From: an uncultured Eubacteriales bacterium
GTDB taxonomy: Bacteria > Bacillota > Clostridia > Oscillospirales > Acutalibacteraceae
DNA length: 18,771 bases
Direction of reading: 5' to 3'
NCBI GenBank assembly: GCA_934552855.1
Contig: CAKTEU010000034.1
Span: 1-18,771 of the forward strand
The notes below the pieces were generated by a model. The model saw only the letters and a list, made by a program, of their open reading frames with translations. It had not been told where the DNA came from and ran no database searches. The first letter of the stretch is position 1. Each line of letters opens with the position of its first letter. Positions 1-5,761 of this stretch are shown here, piece after piece. The position numbers were made by a program, and so were the translations under genes.

Positions 1-8
1 ACGGCATC

Positions 9-71
9 CGTAAATTATATTTTTAATTTTGACTTTTTACTCTTTGTTCTGCGCTAAATGCGACAGTCCCT
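9..71. repeat. Copy 1 of a mobile-element-like end sequence
   Basis: This 63-base stretch aligns without gaps to 5446-5508. The inner part, 35-71 against 5472-5508, matches at 33 of 37 positions and includes an identical GCTAAATGCGACAG core (53-66). Both copies also share an upstream AATTATA tract that in copy 2 is the right arm of a long hairpin. The GCGACAG[T/C]CCCT terminus resembles the GGGRCTGTCGC-type ends of several bacterial insertion-sequence families; that link is from memory and is inference. The opposite end is not visible because the window starts here. It abuts a truncated regulator gene. Confidence 0.6.
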
Positions 72-341
72 TTCGGTGAATACGACGTTGTGTTTTTATT
101 GCTTGATGAAGAGGACGATTTCAATGGGAAAGTCAGCGAACTTCCAAAAACACTCTGTGCTTCAATCCGCTTTTGCGGAAGTCATAAAGAAGCATCGGCC
201 GGATATGAAAAACTGATGAAATATATTGAAGAAAACAACTTTGAAATTAACGGCTTTTCAAGAGAAATAACAATGATTGATTACGGAATCACAAACGATA
301 GCGATGAGTTTGTGACCGAAATCAGCATACCTGTAAAATAA
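72..341 (+). pseudogene. 5'-truncated MerR-family regulator: C-terminal GyrI-like effector-binding domain
   Basis: From the residues FGEYDVVFLLLDEEDD to the stop, this frame reads as the C-terminal half of the GyrI-like small-molecule-binding domain found in MerR-type multidrug regulators of Clostridia (BltR/TipA-like). Such domains bind the inducer while an N-terminal winged helix binds DNA. Here only about 90 residues remain: the DNA-binding helix and the first half of the effector domain are missing. The frame stays open upstream to a stop at 30-32, but residues encoded before about 72 belong to the repeated element end, not the domain. A GTG at 90 could serve as a start but has no convincing ribosome site and lies at an internal Val of the domain. 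I infer a gene broken by an insertion or rearrangement and probably non-functional. Converges with the TraX-family gene. Confidence 0.7.
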
Positions 342-345
342 AGAA

Positions 346-377
346 CGTCCGTATCGAAAAAGCAATCGGTACGGACG
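346..377 (-). terminator. Rho-independent terminator of the TraX-family gene
   Basis: CGTCCGTATCG (346-356) pairs with CGGTACGGACG (367-377) with one wobble, giving an 11-bp stem and a 10-base loop. On the minus strand it lies 5 bases past the stop of the TraX-family gene and is followed by TTCTTTATTTT, so it fits that gene. The plus-strand side lacks a good T tract but may still slow transcription leaving the regulator fragment. Confidence 0.7.
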
Positions 378-382
378 GATTG

Positions 383-1099
383 TTATACGTTAAAGTATTT
401 GATGGTTCCAAGAACAAACATATGAAGCGGATAGAAAATATAAAAAACAAAGCGGCTTTTTTTGTTCGGCATTTTTGTTTCGTCATATGAAAAAATGAGC
501 GGCAGTGCAAGGAACGTTCCGAAAGTGAAAAGAACCGAAAGAAAGCTTTTAAACTGGTCGTTCCCGGCATTGATATTTTGGTAAAACATATATCCGGTGT
601 ACATTAAAGAAACTGACGAAAACGAAATAATAAGCTTTTTCGGCTCGTTTTTATACTTGAAGAACGCCACGCTCCAAAGCACCGCAAAAACATACCAATC
701 AGAAACAATCGTTGCTGCGGCGCAAAGCAGAATCAAAACAGTTTTTAAAGTCGGGTTTTTAATCTTGTCTTCAATCAGTACGGCAAGAAGCGCAAAAAAC
801 AGCGTAAAAATCATGTTGAACGAAAGCTTTGTCAATTCCTGCCCGTGCATTACGCACCACGGTATTTGTGAAATCACGGCAAAAACAAAAAGTCGCAGCA
901 GGTACTTTTTAACGTTTTTTGTGTGCGTGTATCCTTCTGCAATAAAAAAACACATTATCGGCGCAGTGATACGTCCAAACGCATGAAAAATTTGTGAAAC
1001 GGGCGAATTAAAATCAAGAAACGCCCAGCCGATATGATCAAGAAGCATTGCAAAAATTGCGATATATTTTATCGTGTCGCTGCAAAGCCGTTTTTGCAT
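383..1099 (-). CDS. TraX-family integral membrane protein
   Basis: This 238-residue protein is strongly hydrophobic, with about seven or eight membrane segments spread over its whole length. It opens with a segment reading IKYIAIFAMLLDHIGWAF and has a FGRITAPIMCFFIAEGY stretch and a C-terminal IFYPLHMFVLG motif, all typical of the TraX family. TraX of the F plasmid acetylates pilin; chromosomal homologues in Firmicutes are common and their substrates are unknown, so I assign only a possible membrane acyltransferase role. A GTG at 1108 extends the frame by three codons, but it overlaps the AGGAGG ribosome site (1109-1114). The ATG at 1099 has that site at a proper 9-base distance and is preferred. 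It has its own near-consensus promoter and its own terminator, so it is a single-gene transcript. Confidence 0.85.
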   Translation of the reverse strand: MQKRLCSDTIKYIAIFAMLLDHIGWAFLDFNSPVSQIFHAFGRITAPIMCFFIAEGYTHTKNVKKYLLRLFVFAVISQIPWCVMHGQELTKLSFNMIFTLFFALLAVLIEDKIKNPTLKTVLILLCAAATIVSDWYVFAVLWSVAFFKYKNEPKKLIISFSSVSLMYTGYMFYQNINAGNDQFKSFLSVLFTFGTFLALPLIFSYDETKMPNKKSRFVFYIFYPLHMFVLGTIKYFNV

Positions 1100-1108
1100 T
1101 TTGAGCAC

Positions 1109-1114
1109 CTCCTT
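1109..1114 (-). promoter_or_regulatory. Ribosome binding site deciding the TraX-family start
   Basis: AGGAGG on the minus strand (CCTCCT on plus) lies 9 bases before the ATG at 1099. It directly abuts the upstream GTG at 1108, which therefore cannot be the start. Confidence 0.8.
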
Positions 1115-1128
1115 TTTCGACTGATTAC

Positions 1129-1157
1129 ATTATATAATATTATGCTCTTAAGGTCAA
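1129..1157 (-). promoter_or_regulatory. Sigma-A promoter of the TraX-family gene
   Basis: On the minus strand, TTGACC (1157-1152) is followed by a 17-base spacer and TATAAT (1134-1129), about 30 bases before the ATG. Five of six -35 and all -10 bases match the vegetative consensus. Confidence 0.8.
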
Positions 1158-1193
1158 TCAGAATAAAACGGAACATTTTCTTTTTTCTTTACA

Positions 1194-1199
1194 TATAAT
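1194..1199 (+). promoter_or_regulatory. Possible -10 box for the M23-like/SH3b lysin gene
   Basis: A TATAAT lies 31 bases before the ATG at 1231. The hexamer 17 bases upstream (GAACAT, 1171-1176) is a poor -35, so if this is a promoter it is weak or activator-dependent. Confidence 0.35.
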
Positions 1200-1230
1200 A
1201 CAACGGCGACACTATGAAAGGAGAAAAGCG

Positions 1231-2097
1231 ATGAAAAACTATCTGACCTATCCCACAAAGGTCATGCGAATAACGCAGACATATCTCGGTGAGGTTTCGC
1301 ACTATCCGCACACAACCGGAACACCTAAAGATTATCCGATTGACGAAGCCTGCAGCGATGCCGGCCGTGAATGGTTTTACTGTCCGTGCAACGAAATGGA
1401 GTTGATAAGAATTTACGGTGTCGGCAGCGGCGGAACAAACACAATCTGGCTTCAGTCAACCGAAAAAGTTGACTTTGCCGATTTGACAACGGATTATTTC
1501 ACAATTCAGATTACGCATCCGGACGATGATGATTTAAAACGTCTTTCGGTCGGTCAAAAATTTAAACGCGGTGAAAAAGTTTGCCGTGAGGGCACAGACG
1601 GCGCAACGGGAAATCACCTTCACATGAGCGGCGGAAAGGGAATAATAACCGGAAACGGCTGGGTGCTCAATTCAAAAAGCAAGTGGGTTCTTTCAACAAC
1701 AAACGGTGCGTTTAAGCCTGAACAACTTTTTTTCCTTGACCGCTCTTTCACAAAGGTTATTGATTCAAACGGGCTTGCTTTTAAAGAGCTTCCAAAAACA
1801 TCGGGGAACAATCAAACAAAAAAGCCAACGAATCAAAAACCTATTGGCAATTACAAAGTCACCAAAGCGAGTGTGCTGAACGTTCGCACCGGCCCCGGAA
1901 CCGAGTATCCTTATAAAAAATTTGACGAACTTTCAAAAGATGCTCAAAAACAGGTTATGTCGCTGCTCGGCGCAAAGGTTAACGGATATGTTAAAGGCAC
2001 GGTTTTCACCGTTAGCGAAACCAAAGGCGGCTGGGGCAAAAGCCCCAGTGGTTGGGTAAGTCTTGAATATTGCGAAAAGGTGTCAGCTGCCTTTTAA
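1231..2097 (+). CDS. Lysin-like protein: M23-type metallopeptidase domain plus C-terminal SH3b domain
   Basis: The 288-residue product looks like a modular peptidoglycan hydrolase. Residues about 1-170 resemble a divergent LytM/M23 zinc peptidase: GNHLHMS (127-133) supplies the family's HxH motif, and His27 with Asp38 are candidates for the upstream His/Asp zinc ligands. A Lys/Asn/Gln-rich linker follows (about 190-205), then an SH3b wall-binding domain (about 208-285) with VLNVRTGPGTEYPYKKF and GGWGKSPSGWVSLEYC motifs, and an inserted helical stretch (DELSKDAQKQV) between them. This layout matches phage endolysins of Clostridia. There is no signal peptide, so export would need a holin or cell lysis, yet no holin or other phage gene is visible. 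AAGGAG precedes the ATG at good distance. Its last 15 bases overlap the convergent AraC-family gene. Domestic origin from a prophage is inference; the peptidase assignment is less certain than the SH3b one. Confidence 0.75.
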   Translation: MKNYLTYPTKVMRITQTYLGEVSHYPHTTGTPKDYPIDEACSDAGREWFYCPCNEMELIRIYGVGSGGTNTIWLQSTEKVDFADLTTDYFTIQITHPDDDDLKRLSVGQKFKRGEKVCREGTDGATGNHLHMSGGKGIITGNGWVLNSKSKWVLSTTNGAFKPEQLFFLDRSFTKVIDSNGLAFKELPKTSGNNQTKKPTNQKPIGNYKVTKASVLNVRTGPGTEYPYKKFDELSKDAQKQVMSLLGAKVNGYVKGTVFTVSETKGGWGKSPSGWVSLEYCEKVSAAF

Positions 2098-2820
2098 AAA
2101 CTGCTTTGGCGTTTTTGAAAACTCTTTTTGAAAACATTTAATGAAATAACTTTCACTGCAATAACCGAGATAGTATGCGGTTTCAGAAATGCTCTTTCCC
2201 GAAAGGAGCATTTCTTTTGCTTCGCTAAGCTTTTTCTTTTGAATATATTTGAGCGGTGAGTAGCCGACCTGTGCCTTAAAGGTTTTTGAAAAATGGTCTC
2301 TGCTGAGTCCGCAAAGCAGCGCAAGTTCTTTGACCGAAAGATTTTTGTGAAGATGGGTGCTGATATAATTAATGCATTGTTTTATCACAACCGAATGGCT
2401 TTTGCATTCTCTGCTTTCAAAAACAAGTGCGGTTATTTTAATATACTCGTCAAGAATAAGAGAAAAAACCGCAGCTTCGGTTTGAAGCCGGCCTATTTGC
2501 ATAATTGTTTTGTCTGCATAAACAAAAGCGGTGTTTTCGTCAAGGCCGCCTTCAATTGCCGCTCTTGTTGCAAGTGTAATGCAGCAAACAGCCCAATATT
2601 TCATCTGTGTCAGCGAATTGTCGGAAAGCTTTCCGGCAACGATTTTATGCTCTTTGATGAAGGAAGCGGTTTCCTTTGCTTTTTGAACGTTTCCGTTTTT
2701 GATAACGGCGTAAAAGCGTTTTTCTGTTTCATATGGTGTGTGGGAAAGTTCGTTTTCACGAAGTTCGAAAAGGTCGCTGCATTCAAGAATATCAATAAAT
2801 TTTTTAGCTTCAAAACGCAT
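2083..2820 (-). CDS. AraC-family transcriptional regulator
   Basis: This 245-residue protein ends in a clear AraC/XylS DNA-binding domain (about 145-243). It has a first helix-turn-helix (LSVKELALLCGLSRDHFSKTF), the GYSPLKYIQ turn, and a second helix-turn-helix (SISETAYYLGYCSESYFIKC) closing with FSKTPKQFL. The N-terminal 140 residues are a helical region of unknown ligand, with no cupin-type arabinose pocket that I can recognise. A GTG at 2829 lengthens the frame by three codons, but GAGGTG (2832-2827) covers it and sits 6 bases before the ATG at 2820, which is preferred. It is transcribed divergently from the kinase-MATE pair with 126 bases between the starts. This layout suggests it controls that pair and itself, though this is inference. 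Its 3' end overlaps the lysin gene by 15 bases. Confidence 0.88.
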   Translation of the reverse strand: MRFEAKKFIDILECSDLFELRENELSHTPYETEKRFYAVIKNGNVQKAKETASFIKEHKIVAGKLSDNSLTQMKYWAVCCITLATRAAIEGGLDENTAFVYADKTIMQIGRLQTEAAVFSLILDEYIKITALVFESRECKSHSVVIKQCINYISTHLHKNLSVKELALLCGLSRDHFSKTFKAQVGYSPLKYIQKKKLSEAKEMLLSGKSISETAYYLGYCSESYFIKCFQKEFSKTPKQFLKGS

Positions 2821-2826
2821 ATCGGT

Positions 2827-2832
2827 CACCTC
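2827..2832 (-). promoter_or_regulatory. Ribosome binding site deciding the AraC-family start
   Basis: GAGGTG on the minus strand, 6 bases before the ATG at 2820. It contains the alternative GTG at 2829, making that codon an unlikely start. Confidence 0.7.
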
Positions 2833-2838
2833 ATGAAA

Positions 2839-2867
2839 AATATAACATAATCTTTTTGCAATATCAA
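2839..2867 (-). promoter_or_regulatory. Sigma-A promoter of the AraC-family gene
   Basis: TTGATA (2867-2862), a 17-base spacer and TATATT (2844-2839) stand on the minus strand just upstream of the regulator's ribosome site. A CAAC/GTTG half-site pair (2865-2878) overlaps the -35 box, which would suit autoregulation. Confidence 0.7.
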
Positions 2868-2920
2868 CTTGAATGTTGTAAAAATATCTTATTTGTTGTA
2901 TTTATTTTTCGCAACTGTTG
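2865..2920. promoter_or_regulatory. Candidate operator region with five CAAC/GTTG half-sites
   Basis: Between the divergent regulator and kinase genes, half-sites occur at 2865 (CAAC), 2875 (GTTG), 2895 (GTTG), 2912 (CAAC) and 2917 (GTTG). The last two form a perfect CAAC-T-GTTG palindrome. They overlap the AraC-family -35 box and the likely kinase promoter. They may be binding sites for the adjacent regulator; in this AT-rich spacer some could be chance. Confidence 0.35.
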
Positions 2921-2924
2921 ATAA
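2896..2924 (+). promoter_or_regulatory. Possible promoter of the APH-like/MATE unit
   Basis: TTGTAT (2896-2901), 17 bases, then TGATAA (2919-2924), ending 22 bases before the ATG. The match is only moderate, as expected for a promoter needing an activator; a TAAAAT nearby (2922-2927) is an alternative -10. Confidence 0.35.
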
Positions 2925-2946
2925 AATCGGTGGTGAGGTGATACAA

Positions 2947-3927
2947 ATGAAAAGCAAAACAAAATATCAAATAACGGACAGAAAAATTAAAGAACTTTTT
3001 GAAAACGCAGGAATTAAAAATCCAAAGAACATTGAACCGCTTGGTGCAGGGGAGTATAACGCCGTTTTTTCCGTGACTGCCGGCGAAAAAGAGTATGCGC
3101 TGAAAATTGCACCGCTTCCGTCATTTCCGGTTTTGACCTATGAAAAAGATATGATGCGCTCGGAGGTTTTTTGGTATGAAACAATGAAAGAGAAAACCGA
3201 AATTCTAATTCCAAGGATTTTTTATAAAGATTTTTCTCGTTCACTTATTCCGTGCGATTATTTCATCATGGAAAAGATAAAAGGAAAAACGCTTGATAAA
3301 GCAGAACTTTCCGAACTCGAAATGAAAAAAGCAAGGGAAGAAATCGTCCATATGCTTTCAATGCTTCATGAAATTCGTTCCGATAAATTCGGCTATATTC
3401 AAAATGAGTTATATGACAACTGGTATTTGGCATTAAGGAGCATTTTTCAAAACCTTGTTTCCGATTGCGAACGTGTTGGCAAAAAAACAAAAAGGGGTAT
3501 GCGTGCGCTGAAGCTTGTTGATGAATATAAAAGCATTCTTGAAACGGTTGACGGTTCAATGATCAATTATGACCTTTGGGACGTGAACATAATTGTTAAC
3601 AAGGAAAGTCAAAAAATAAAGCTTTATTGGATAGATCCGGAACGTTCGTTTTTCGGCGACCCGATTTTTGACTTTATCTGCCTTGATTTTATTCTTCCGT
3701 TTTCAAAAAAGATTGAGGCAAAAAAAGCCTATAACGCTTTTTCGGCAGAAAAAATCAAAAACAGCCGTGAAGAACAAATCCGTTTTGCTTTTGCCGACCT
3801 TTTGATGGGGTTAATTCAGGAAACGGAAAAGTATTATCGTTATACGCCGAAGAATTACGGCTGGTGGAGGAATGTTATTTCAAGCGCAATGGTTTATAAG
3901 CGTGGCTTTAAGGTGTTTGAAAAATGA
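2947..3927 (+). CDS. Aminoglycoside phosphotransferase (APH)-family kinase-like protein
   Basis: This 326-residue protein has the APH/choline-kinase fold. It shows a glycine-rich nucleotide loop (LGAGEYNAVFSV, about 34-45) and a VAIK-like lysine (YALKIA). A catalytic loop NYDLWDVN (207-214) carries the base Asp209 and metal ligand Asn214. The second metal Asp230 lies in WIDPERSFFGDP. The family loop is usually HGDLHxxN; here the His, Gly and second His are replaced by Asn, Tyr and Trp, while the catalytic residues remain. It phosphorylates an alcohol group on a small molecule; the substrate is unknown and I do not claim aminoglycoside resistance. The frame opens at 2869, but GGTGAGGTG just before the ATG at 2947 and the lack of a site upstream fix this start. 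Its stop overlaps the MATE start by four bases (ATGA), so the two are co-transcribed and probably coupled. Confidence 0.8.
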   Translation: MKSKTKYQITDRKIKELFENAGIKNPKNIEPLGAGEYNAVFSVTAGEKEYALKIAPLPSFPVLTYEKDMMRSEVFWYETMKEKTEILIPRIFYKDFSRSLIPCDYFIMEKIKGKTLDKAELSELEMKKAREEIVHMLSMLHEIRSDKFGYIQNELYDNWYLALRSIFQNLVSDCERVGKKTKRGMRALKLVDEYKSILETVDGSMINYDLWDVNIIVNKESQKIKLYWIDPERSFFGDPIFDFICLDFILPFSKKIEAKKAYNAFSAEKIKNSREEQIRFAFADLLMGLIQETEKYYRYTPKNYGWWRNVISSAMVYKRGFKVFEK

Positions 3928-5258
3928 GTATGAAAAAGTCAAAAACCGAACGTATGGAAAGCGAAAGCATACCAAAGCTGATCATAGGCTTTTCACTTTC
4001 AACTTTTGCTGCTTTGGTGTTCAATTCGCTTTATATCGTTATCGACGCACTTTTTGTCAGCAGGGCTGTCGGCGATAACGCAATGGGCGGAGTGTCGCTT
4101 ATATTGCCCTTTGTTGTTTTTCAAGGTGCAATTGCTTCTGCTGTCGGCAGCGGAGCAGCTGCCGTTGTTTCGCTCGAACTTGGAAAAAACAATCCGAAAA
4201 AGGCCGGGAATGCCGCTTATAACGCAATGCTTATTTTTTATGTTTCTGCCGCAGTTATAACCCTTATCGGATTTGTTGCCATGGAACCAACGCTGCGTCT
4301 TTTGGGCGTGACCGACGAACTGTATCCGGCTGCAAAAGAATATTACACGATAGTTCTTGCCGGAAATATTTTTTCAACGGGTTTTTCTTCGGTTATTAGG
4401 GCAGAAGGAAAAATGACTTATGCTCTTTTAATTTGGGTCATTCCCGTTTCGGTGAATATAATTCTTGATGCTGTGTTCATTCTCGCCTTCGGTTGGGGAG
4501 TAGTCGGTTCGGCGGCGGCAACGGTTATTTGTCAGATCACAAGTGCGTCAATGAGTGTGCTGTTTTTTTCAAAATTCACGTCGCTTGATTTTTCAAAGCG
4601 TTGTTTTTCAAAAACACTTTGCAAAGATATAGTTTCAATAGGGATACCCTCGGTTGTTCAGGTCGGAAGTCTTTCGGTTCTTACACTTGTTGTTAACAAT
4701 GCTGTGAGTACGGTGTCCGGAACAGAAGGAGTAAACAGCTTTGCTTATATCGGAAAAATAATCACGTTTGCCGTTGTTCCGTTTACGGCGTTTTCAATGG
4801 CTCTTGCGCCTGTTGCCGGCTATAATTACGGCTTTGGAAACAGAGAAAGAGTTAAAAAGGCATTTTGGTTTTGCACTCTCTCATGCTTTATATATTCTAT
4901 ATTAGCTTTAATTGCTATGGAATTTTTTTCGGATTTCTTTATTTCTGTATTCACGGAAAACAAAGATACAATTGAAATTGCCTCGCAAGGCTTAAAAAGC
5001 GTTGCTTTTGCGCTGCCGTTTTCATTTTTGCCGCTTCTTACAGCCTGCCTTTTTCAGGCTCGTGAAAAAAAGCTTGTTCCGTTTATGTTGTATTGCATAA
5101 CTCCGGCTTCGGCTGCGTTTTTGATGAAGTTTTTTTCCGTTCGTTCAGGTCTTTCCGGCATATGGGCTGCATATGTAATTTCAAGCGTTTTTTCGTGTGC
5201 GTTTTCATTCACCGTGTTATTTATAGATTTGAAAAATGAACGGAAACATGAAGTTTAG
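3924..5258 (+). CDS. MATE-family multidrug/cation efflux protein (MepA/NorM-like)
   Basis: The 444-residue product is a polytopic membrane protein with about twelve membrane helices in two homologous halves. It has a short basic N-terminus and family-like stretches such as IVIDALFVSRAVGDNAMGG in the first half and LAPVAGYNYGFGN at the start of the second. Length and pattern match MATE exporters of the MepA/DinF-like Firmicutes branch, which expel cationic drugs or metabolites using a Na+ or H+ gradient. Start ATG overlaps the stop of the APH-like gene and uses an AAGGTG site inside it. Together with the divergent AraC-family gene this forms a regulator-kinase-exporter cassette. The substrate is unknown; a link between phosphorylation and export is inference. 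Confidence 0.92.
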   Translation: MSMKKSKTERMESESIPKLIIGFSLSTFAALVFNSLYIVIDALFVSRAVGDNAMGGVSLILPFVVFQGAIASAVGSGAAAVVSLELGKNNPKKAGNAAYNAMLIFYVSAAVITLIGFVAMEPTLRLLGVTDELYPAAKEYYTIVLAGNIFSTGFSSVIRAEGKMTYALLIWVIPVSVNIILDAVFILAFGWGVVGSAAATVICQITSASMSVLFFSKFTSLDFSKRCFSKTLCKDIVSIGIPSVVQVGSLSVLTLVVNNAVSTVSGTEGVNSFAYIGKIITFAVVPFTAFSMALAPVAGYNYGFGNRERVKKAFWFCTLSCFIYSILALIAMEFFSDFFISVFTENKDTIEIASQGLKSVAFALPFSFLPLLTACLFQAREKKLVPFMLYCITPASAAFLMKFFSVRSGLSGIWAAYVISSVFSCAFSFTVLFIDLKNERKHEV

Positions 5259-5408
5259 TCATAAGAGTTTCAAGTAAAGTCAGCTTTAGAAATTGCAGAT
5301 TATACCGCTTATGCATCCAAGACGGGTTGTGTGATGTAACGAAAAATATGCTGTCAAGATTTGAAACTATCAGTTAATCGGCAACTACATAATTTGCTTC
5401 AAAAAGAA

Positions 5409-5460
5409 AAGCTATAATTCAGGAGACATCATTTTTGATGTTACTCGTGAATTATAGCTT
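5409..5460. terminator. Nested hairpin, possible bidirectional terminator
   Basis: AAGCTATAATTCA (5409-5421) is perfectly complementary to 5448-5460, a 13-bp outer stem. Inside it ACATCA-TTTT-TGATGT forms a 6-bp stem, with GAG/CTC pairing around it. T-rich runs follow on both strands: CTTTGTTTTGATTTTA on plus and TTCTTTTTG on minus. It could end the MATE transcript and the tRNA-Leu transcript, or be an internal structure of the mobile element whose end follows at once. Confidence 0.55.
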
Positions 5461-5508
5461 CTTTGTTTTGATTTTACTATTTGCTCTGTGCTAAATGCGA
5501 CAGCCCCT
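5446..5508. repeat. Copy 2 of the mobile-element-like end sequence
   Basis: Same orientation and length as the copy at 9-71, with the invariant GCTAAATGCGACAG core at 5490-5503. Its terminal CCCCT stops 3 bases from the 3' end of tRNA-Leu. Its left part is the right arm of the hairpin above. No inverted partner is present in the window, so the element itself is incomplete or lost. Confidence 0.6.
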
Positions 5509-5511
5509 ACT

Positions 5512-5598
5512 TGGTGCCGGTGACCGGGCTCGAACCGGTACAGTATTGCTACCGAGGGATTTTAAGTCCCTTGCGTCTGCCAATTCCGCCACACCGGC
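5512..5598 (-). tRNA. tRNA-Leu, anticodon UAA
   Basis: The minus strand folds as a class II tRNA of 87 bases. Acceptor arms GCCGGTG and CACCGGC pair fully and CCA is encoded. The anticodon stem AGGGA/TCCCT holds loop CTTAAAA, giving anticodon TAA, which reads UUA leucine codons. There is a long variable arm and a GGTTCGAGCC T arm. It stands between the accessory block and the core operon and is transcribed away from the core genes, toward the element end. Confidence 0.97.
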
Positions 5599-5609
5599 AA
5601 CTGGAAAGT

Positions 5610-5638
5610 ATTATACACATTAAAAAAAGACTTGTCAA
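5610..5638 (-). promoter_or_regulatory. Consensus promoter of tRNA-Leu
   Basis: TTGACA (5638-5633), 17 bases, TATAAT (5615-5610) on the minus strand, about 12 bases before the mature 5' end. Both hexamers are perfect, as expected for a strong stable-RNA promoter. Confidence 0.9.
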
Positions 5639-5700
5639 GGTTTTTCTGCCCGTTCAATAAAAAGTCGGTTTTTCATCTTCCTCTTTTTTACAAATTATAC

Positions 5701-5729
5701 TTGTTAAGAGACGTTTGTTGTGGTATAAT
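5701..5729 (+). promoter_or_regulatory. Sigma-A promoter of the ruvC operon
   Basis: TTGTTA (5701-5706), 17 bases, TATAAT (5724-5729), 32 bases before the chosen ruvC start. No LexA-type palindrome is obvious beside it, so SOS control of ruvCAB is not evident here. Confidence 0.75.
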
Positions 5730-5745
5730 CAAATGATATTAAAAT

Positions 5746-5750
5746 GAGGT
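5746..5750 (+). promoter_or_regulatory. Ribosome binding site deciding the ruvC start
   Basis: GAGGT lies 11 bases before the ATG at 5762. The earlier in-frame ATG at 5744 overlaps it and has no site of its own. Confidence 0.6.
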
Positions 5751-5761
5751 ACTATAGCATT

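Larger units (their letters stand above)
5259..5511. other. Non-coding gap between the MATE gene and tRNA-Leu
   Basis: The first 150 bases hold no frame I can assign and no clear repeat. A short stretch near 5287-5334 reads EIADYTAYASKTGCVM before a stop, too short to identify. From 5409 on comes the long hairpin, then the second copy of the element end, which reaches 5508. The gap is probably the scar of past insertions at the tRNA boundary. Confidence 0.5.

Noticed and set aside
2075..2095. AAAAGG...CCTTTT inverted repeat at the overlapping ends of the lysin and AraC-family genes
   Set aside because: Only six pairs, four of them A-T, and it lies inside both coding ends; too weak to call a terminator.
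2293..2850. 185-residue plus-strand open frame
   Set aside because: It is antisense to the AraC-family gene, which has clear domains, a promoter and a ribosome site; the plus-frame product is low-complexity and unlike any family.
2869..2946. N-terminal 26-residue extension of the APH-like kinase
   Set aside because: It has no ribosome site, overlaps the putative promoter and operator region, and precedes a strong GGTGAGGTG site for the ATG at 2947.
5446..5598. Possible phage-type attachment site at tRNA-Leu
   Set aside because: An attachment site would repeat part of the tRNA 3' end. The repeated unit stops 3 bases short of the tRNA and no tRNA fragment is seen near copy 1; no integrase gene is present.
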